A stretch of DNA of 6,586 nt from Haemophilus sp. (lineage in GTDB: Bacteria > Pseudomonadota > Gammaproteobacteria > Enterobacterales > Pasteurellaceae), in contig JAHZCF010000039.1 of NCBI GenBank assembly GCA_019423005.1, positions 1-6,586 on the forward strand. Direction: 5' to 3'. Of the stretch, positions 4,926 through 6,586 are shown one piece after another. The position numbers were made by a program, and so were the translations under genes. How positions within the stretch are numbered: the first letter of the stretch is position 1; each line of letters starts with the position of its first letter. Below the pieces are notes generated by a model. The model searched no databases, was not told the origin of the DNA, and worked only from the letters and a program-made list of their open reading frames with translations.

Positions 4926-5363
4926 CTAAAGTGCATGAATAAATTGTGGTAACCAATCTTCTGCAAATTGTTCTTGATCATCAACATGCAAGACATCGAT
5001 TTTTAAACTCTCGCAAATTTTGACTGCACTTTTTTCACTTAATTGTGTTTCGACTTTATTCACGGCATGACAGAATGTATCGTAATCTGAATTGCCTAAG
5101 CCTACAACGGCAAAGCGGAGGGAAGAGAAATCTTTATCTGATGCCGCAATTTGCTCAAAGAGTGGTTTCAAATTATCAGGTAATTCACCTGCACCATGTG
5201 TTGAAGTGACAATCAACCAAATATTTTCATCAATTACATCATCAAGTTCTGGTCCGTGGAAAAGTGCGGTAGAAAAATCTTGTGTTTTTAACACCTCTTC
5301 TAAATGCTCCGCCACATATTCAGCGCTGCCTAATGTGCTGCCTGAAATCACGCAAATATTCAT
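4926..5363 (-). CDS. mioC: Flavodoxin-like FMN protein MioC
   Basis: MioC is a small cytoplasmic FMN-binding protein; in E. coli it supports biotin synthase activity in vitro, but its physiological role is not settled. The product has 145 residues (E. coli 147) and one flavodoxin domain. The FMN phosphate loop is SGSTLGSAEYVAEHL (7-21). The loops that hold the flavin ring are STHGAGELPDN (54-64) and GLGNSDYDTFC (88-98), all intact. ATG 5363 is set by an AGGAAA Shine-Dalgarno eight to nine bases upstream. Its position beside oriC and orientation toward it match E. coli. A terminator hairpin lies 17 bases upstream of the start, so expression depends on read-through from zapB or on a promoter I could not locate. 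One perfect uptake signal lies inside the gene. Confidence 0.94.
   Translation of the reverse strand: MNICVISGSTLGSAEYVAEHLEEVLKTQDFSTALFHGPELDDVIDENIWLIVTSTHGAGELPDNLKPLFEQIAASDKDFSSLRFAVVGLGNSDYDTFCHAVNKVETQLSEKSAVKICESLKIDVLHVDDQEQFAEDWLPQFIHAL
5262..5270 (+). repeat. DNA uptake signal sequence (Hin type)
   Basis: Exact AAGTGCGGT core followed by AGAAAAAT, matching the extended A/T tract. It lies inside mioC, antisense to the gene. Confidence 0.92.
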
Positions 5364-5379
5364 ATTGTTTCCTAATAAG

Positions 5380-5407
5380 AAAAAAGGCTTAGATTTTCTA
5401 AGCCTTT
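5380..5407 (-). terminator. Intrinsic terminator between zapB and mioC
   Basis: Bases 5383-5393 and 5397-5407 form a perfect 11-bp inverted repeat (arm AAAGGCTTAGA) with a 3-base loop. On the minus strand a T-run follows (5380-5385 are A). It begins 7 bases after the zapB stop and ends just before the mioC ribosome-binding site. Confidence 0.88.
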
Positions 5408-5414
5408 ATAGTCA

Positions 5415-5633
5415 TTATACGTTGTCGAATTTACCCAACAATGAACGAATATGTTCTTGCCAGTTGCGGTGCTCATTTTTAAGTTGCTCATTTTCATTTC
5501 GCAAGGCTTCTACTGATTGTTGAGATTGATTTTTTTGTTCTTTTAACTCTTCTACTTCAAGTTGAAGTAATTGAATCGTTTCTACTGCTTGTTTAATTTT
5601 TTCTTCAAGCTGATCTAAAATTTCTAAAGACAT
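5415..5633 (-). CDS. zapB: Cell division protein ZapB
   Basis: ZapB is a small coiled-coil protein that joins the division ring through ZapA and helps to assemble FtsZ; in E. coli it also links the ring to the chromosome terminus through MatP. The product is 72 residues (E. coli about 80), starting MSLEILDQLEEKIKQAVETI. Nearly the whole chain is a predicted coiled coil rich in E, K, Q and L, with no membrane or signal segment. The C-terminus NWQEHIRSLLGKFDNV matches the E. coli end (GWQERLQALLGRMEEV). The start at 5633 has an AAGGAAA Shine-Dalgarno at proper distance; extension to an earlier in-frame codon at 5681 would add a 16-residue non-family segment through the leader. It is divergent from glpX across 141 bp. 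Confidence 0.93.
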   Translation of the reverse strand: MSLEILDQLEEKIKQAVETIQLLQLEVEELKEQKNQSQQSVEALRNENEQLKNEHRNWQEHIRSLLGKFDNV

Positions 5634-5670
5634 AGTGATTTCCTTTTTTAAAATAGTCCGAAATGGCTTT

Positions 5671-5711
5671 ATTCTACCCACTTAATCCTATTTTTAAAAG
5701 CCTATTGTCAA
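5671..5711 (-). promoter_or_regulatory. Possible zapB promoter
   Basis: On the minus strand a TAGAAT -10 (5671-5676) would start transcription near 5664, a 30-base leader, but its -35 (TTTTAA) is weak. A perfect TTGACA also occurs at 5706-5711; its best partner is TAGGAT after an unusually short 15-bp spacer. One of these probably drives zapB; I cannot choose between them. Confidence 0.35.
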
Positions 5712-5719
5712 AAATTATT

Positions 5720-5735
5720 ATGCAAACGTTTGCTT
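5720..5735. promoter_or_regulatory. PurR-type operator upstream of glpX
   Basis: ATGCAAACGTTTGCTT fits every fixed base of the PurR consensus ANGCAANCGNTTNCNT, and its centre GCAAACGTTTGC is a perfect 12-bp palindrome (5722-5733). It covers about -33 to -18 relative to the predicted glpX start, where a repressor would block RNA polymerase, and it is also just upstream of the TTGACA of zapB. Another LacI-family regulator could use a similar site. Confidence 0.6.
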
Positions 5736-5737
5736 GA

Positions 5738-5746
5738 TGATAAAAT
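5738..5746 (+). promoter_or_regulatory. Extended -10 promoter of glpX
   Basis: TGATAAAAT has the extended TG (5738-5739), one base, and TAAAAT (5741-5746; five of six consensus bases). No good -35 exists (TTATGC at 17-bp spacing), as extended -10 promoters allow. The start would be near 5753, leaving a 22-base leader with the Shine-Dalgarno GGGGGA at 5765-5770. Confidence 0.55.
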
Positions 5747-5774
5747 AACGAGACTTTTTGCATTGGGGGAAAAA

Positions 5775-6586
5775 ATGAATCGTGCATTAGCTATTGAATT
5801 TTCAAGAGTAACCGAAGCGGCAGCATTGGCTGCTTACACTTGGCTTGGTCGTGGTAATAAAAATGCGGCGGATGATGCAGCAGTCAAAGCCATGCGTTAT
5901 ATGCTGAATTTAATCCATATGGACGGTGAAATTGTGATTGGTGAAGGGGAAATTGACGAAGCACCAATGCTTTATATTGGCGAAAAAGTGGGATCAGGTA
6001 ATGGTGAACTCGTTTCTATTGCGGTTGATCCGATTGATGGTACAAGAATGACTGCAATGGGCCAATCAAATGCCATTTCAGTGTTGGCTGCTGGTGGTAA
6101 ACGTACTTTTTTAAAAGCGCCTGATATGTATATGGAAAAATTGGTCGTCGGTCCTGAAGTGAAAGGTATGATCGATTTAAGTTTACCGATTGAACAAAAC
6201 CTTCGCCGTGTGGCTTCTCGTTTAGGTAAATCCTTATCGGATTTAACCGTGATGGTGCTCGCTAAACCACGTCATGATGAAGTGATTAAGCAAATGCATA
6301 ATCTTGGTATTCGCGTGATGGCTATTCCAGATGGTGATGTTGCTGCTTCGGTTTTATGTTGCTTACCGGATGCTGAAGTGGATATGGTTTATGGCATTGG
6401 TGGTGCACCTGAAGGTGTGGCAGCTGCTGCTGCAATTCGCGCATTAGGTGGGGATATGCAAGCTCGCCTTATTCCACGTAATGAAGTGAAAGGCGATACA
6501 GAAGAAAACCGTAAAATTGCCGCTGAAGAAGTTCAACGTTGTGAAGCCTTAGGTGTGAAGGTCAATGAAATCTTAAAATTAGAAGA
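5775..6586 (+). CDS. glpX: Class II fructose-1,6-bisphosphatase (cut by right edge)
   Basis: GlpX removes the 1-phosphate of fructose 1,6-bisphosphate to give fructose 6-phosphate in gluconeogenesis, a metal-dependent cytoplasmic reaction. The first 270 codons are present, open to the window end; E. coli GlpX has 336 residues, so about a fifth is missing. ATG 5775 has the strong Shine-Dalgarno GGGGGA five bases upstream, and the protein opens MNRALAIEFSRVTEAAALAA. Active-site residues by E. coli numbering are present: D33, E57 in GEGEIDEAP, D85, T90, Y119, D186 and D188 in PDGD, and E213 in GGAPEGV. Position 88 is D (VDPIDGT) where E. coli has E. In E. coli the gene ends the glpFKX operon; here it stands alone with its own promoter and a PurR-type operator. 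Confidence 0.95.
   Translation, partial: MNRALAIEFSRVTEAAALAAYTWLGRGNKNAADDAAVKAMRYMLNLIHMDGEIVIGEGEIDEAPMLYIGEKVGSGNGELVSIAVDPIDGTRMTAMGQSNAISVLAAGGKRTFLKAPDMYMEKLVVGPEVKGMIDLSLPIEQNLRRVASRLGKSLSDLTVMVLAKPRHDEVIKQMHNLGIRVMAIPDGDVAASVLCCLPDAEVDMVYGIGGAPEGVAAAAAIRALGGDMQARLIPRNEVKGDTEENRKIAAEEVQRCEALGVKVNEILKLE

Noticed and set aside
5092..5523. 143-codon open frame on the plus strand opposite mioC and zapB
   Set aside because: It is antisense to two well-recognised genes, crosses their intergenic terminator, has no Shine-Dalgarno of note and resembles no family I know.

Overview
The window is a stretch of chromosome from a gamma-proteobacterium of the family Pasteurellaceae, most likely the Haemophilus/Aggregatibacter side of it. 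The evidence is AT-rich DNA, protein sequences that look like Haemophilus homologues throughout, and five perfect copies of the Hin-type DNA uptake signal AAGTGCGGT (on either strand), several of them in or near intergenic DNA. I cannot fix the species from the sequence alone. No mobile element, CRISPR array or foreign island is visible; this is conserved core chromosome. Its centre of interest is a chromosomal replication origin.

Layout, left to right. (1) Bases 1-1684, minus strand: the start of the F1Fo ATP synthase operon, read right to left as atpI, atpB (subunit a), atpE (subunit c) and the first 43 codons of atpF (subunit b). A near-consensus sigma70 promoter precedes atpI, with a CRP-like site centred at about -61.5. 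(2) 1825-2436, minus: rsmG, the 16S rRNA m7G527 methyltransferase. (3) 2607-4496, minus: mnmG, the FAD-binding subunit of the tRNA wobble-uridine modification enzyme. It ends in a terminator made of two inverted uptake signals. (4) 4497-4925: a 429-bp gene-free gap that I read as oriC. It has an AT-rich unwinding region with GATC/AGATCT repeats, eight GATC (Dam/SeqA) sites in 201 bp, and four exact TTATNCACA DnaA boxes, one of them next to the unwinding region and one at the far edge. (5) 4926-5633, minus: mioC (flavodoxin-like) and zapB (cell-division coiled coil), each followed by a hairpin terminator. (6) 5775 to the right edge, plus: glpX, class II fructose-1,6-bisphosphatase, cut by the window end, with a perfect match to the PurR operator consensus across its promoter.

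The order atp - rsmG - mnmG - oriC - mioC is the same as in Escherichia coli, so the origin assignment rests on both gene context and sequence motifs. mnmG, rsmG and atp are read away from the origin, with the leftward fork; mioC and zapB are read toward it. Differences from E. coli worth attention are the terminator that separates mioC from oriC, a compact divergent pair of perfect DnaA boxes in the middle of the origin, GATC sites confined to the left part, and the zapB-glpX divergent pair, which looks like a remnant of the zapB/glpFKX locus. I found no clearly new biological system; the best leads are regulatory.
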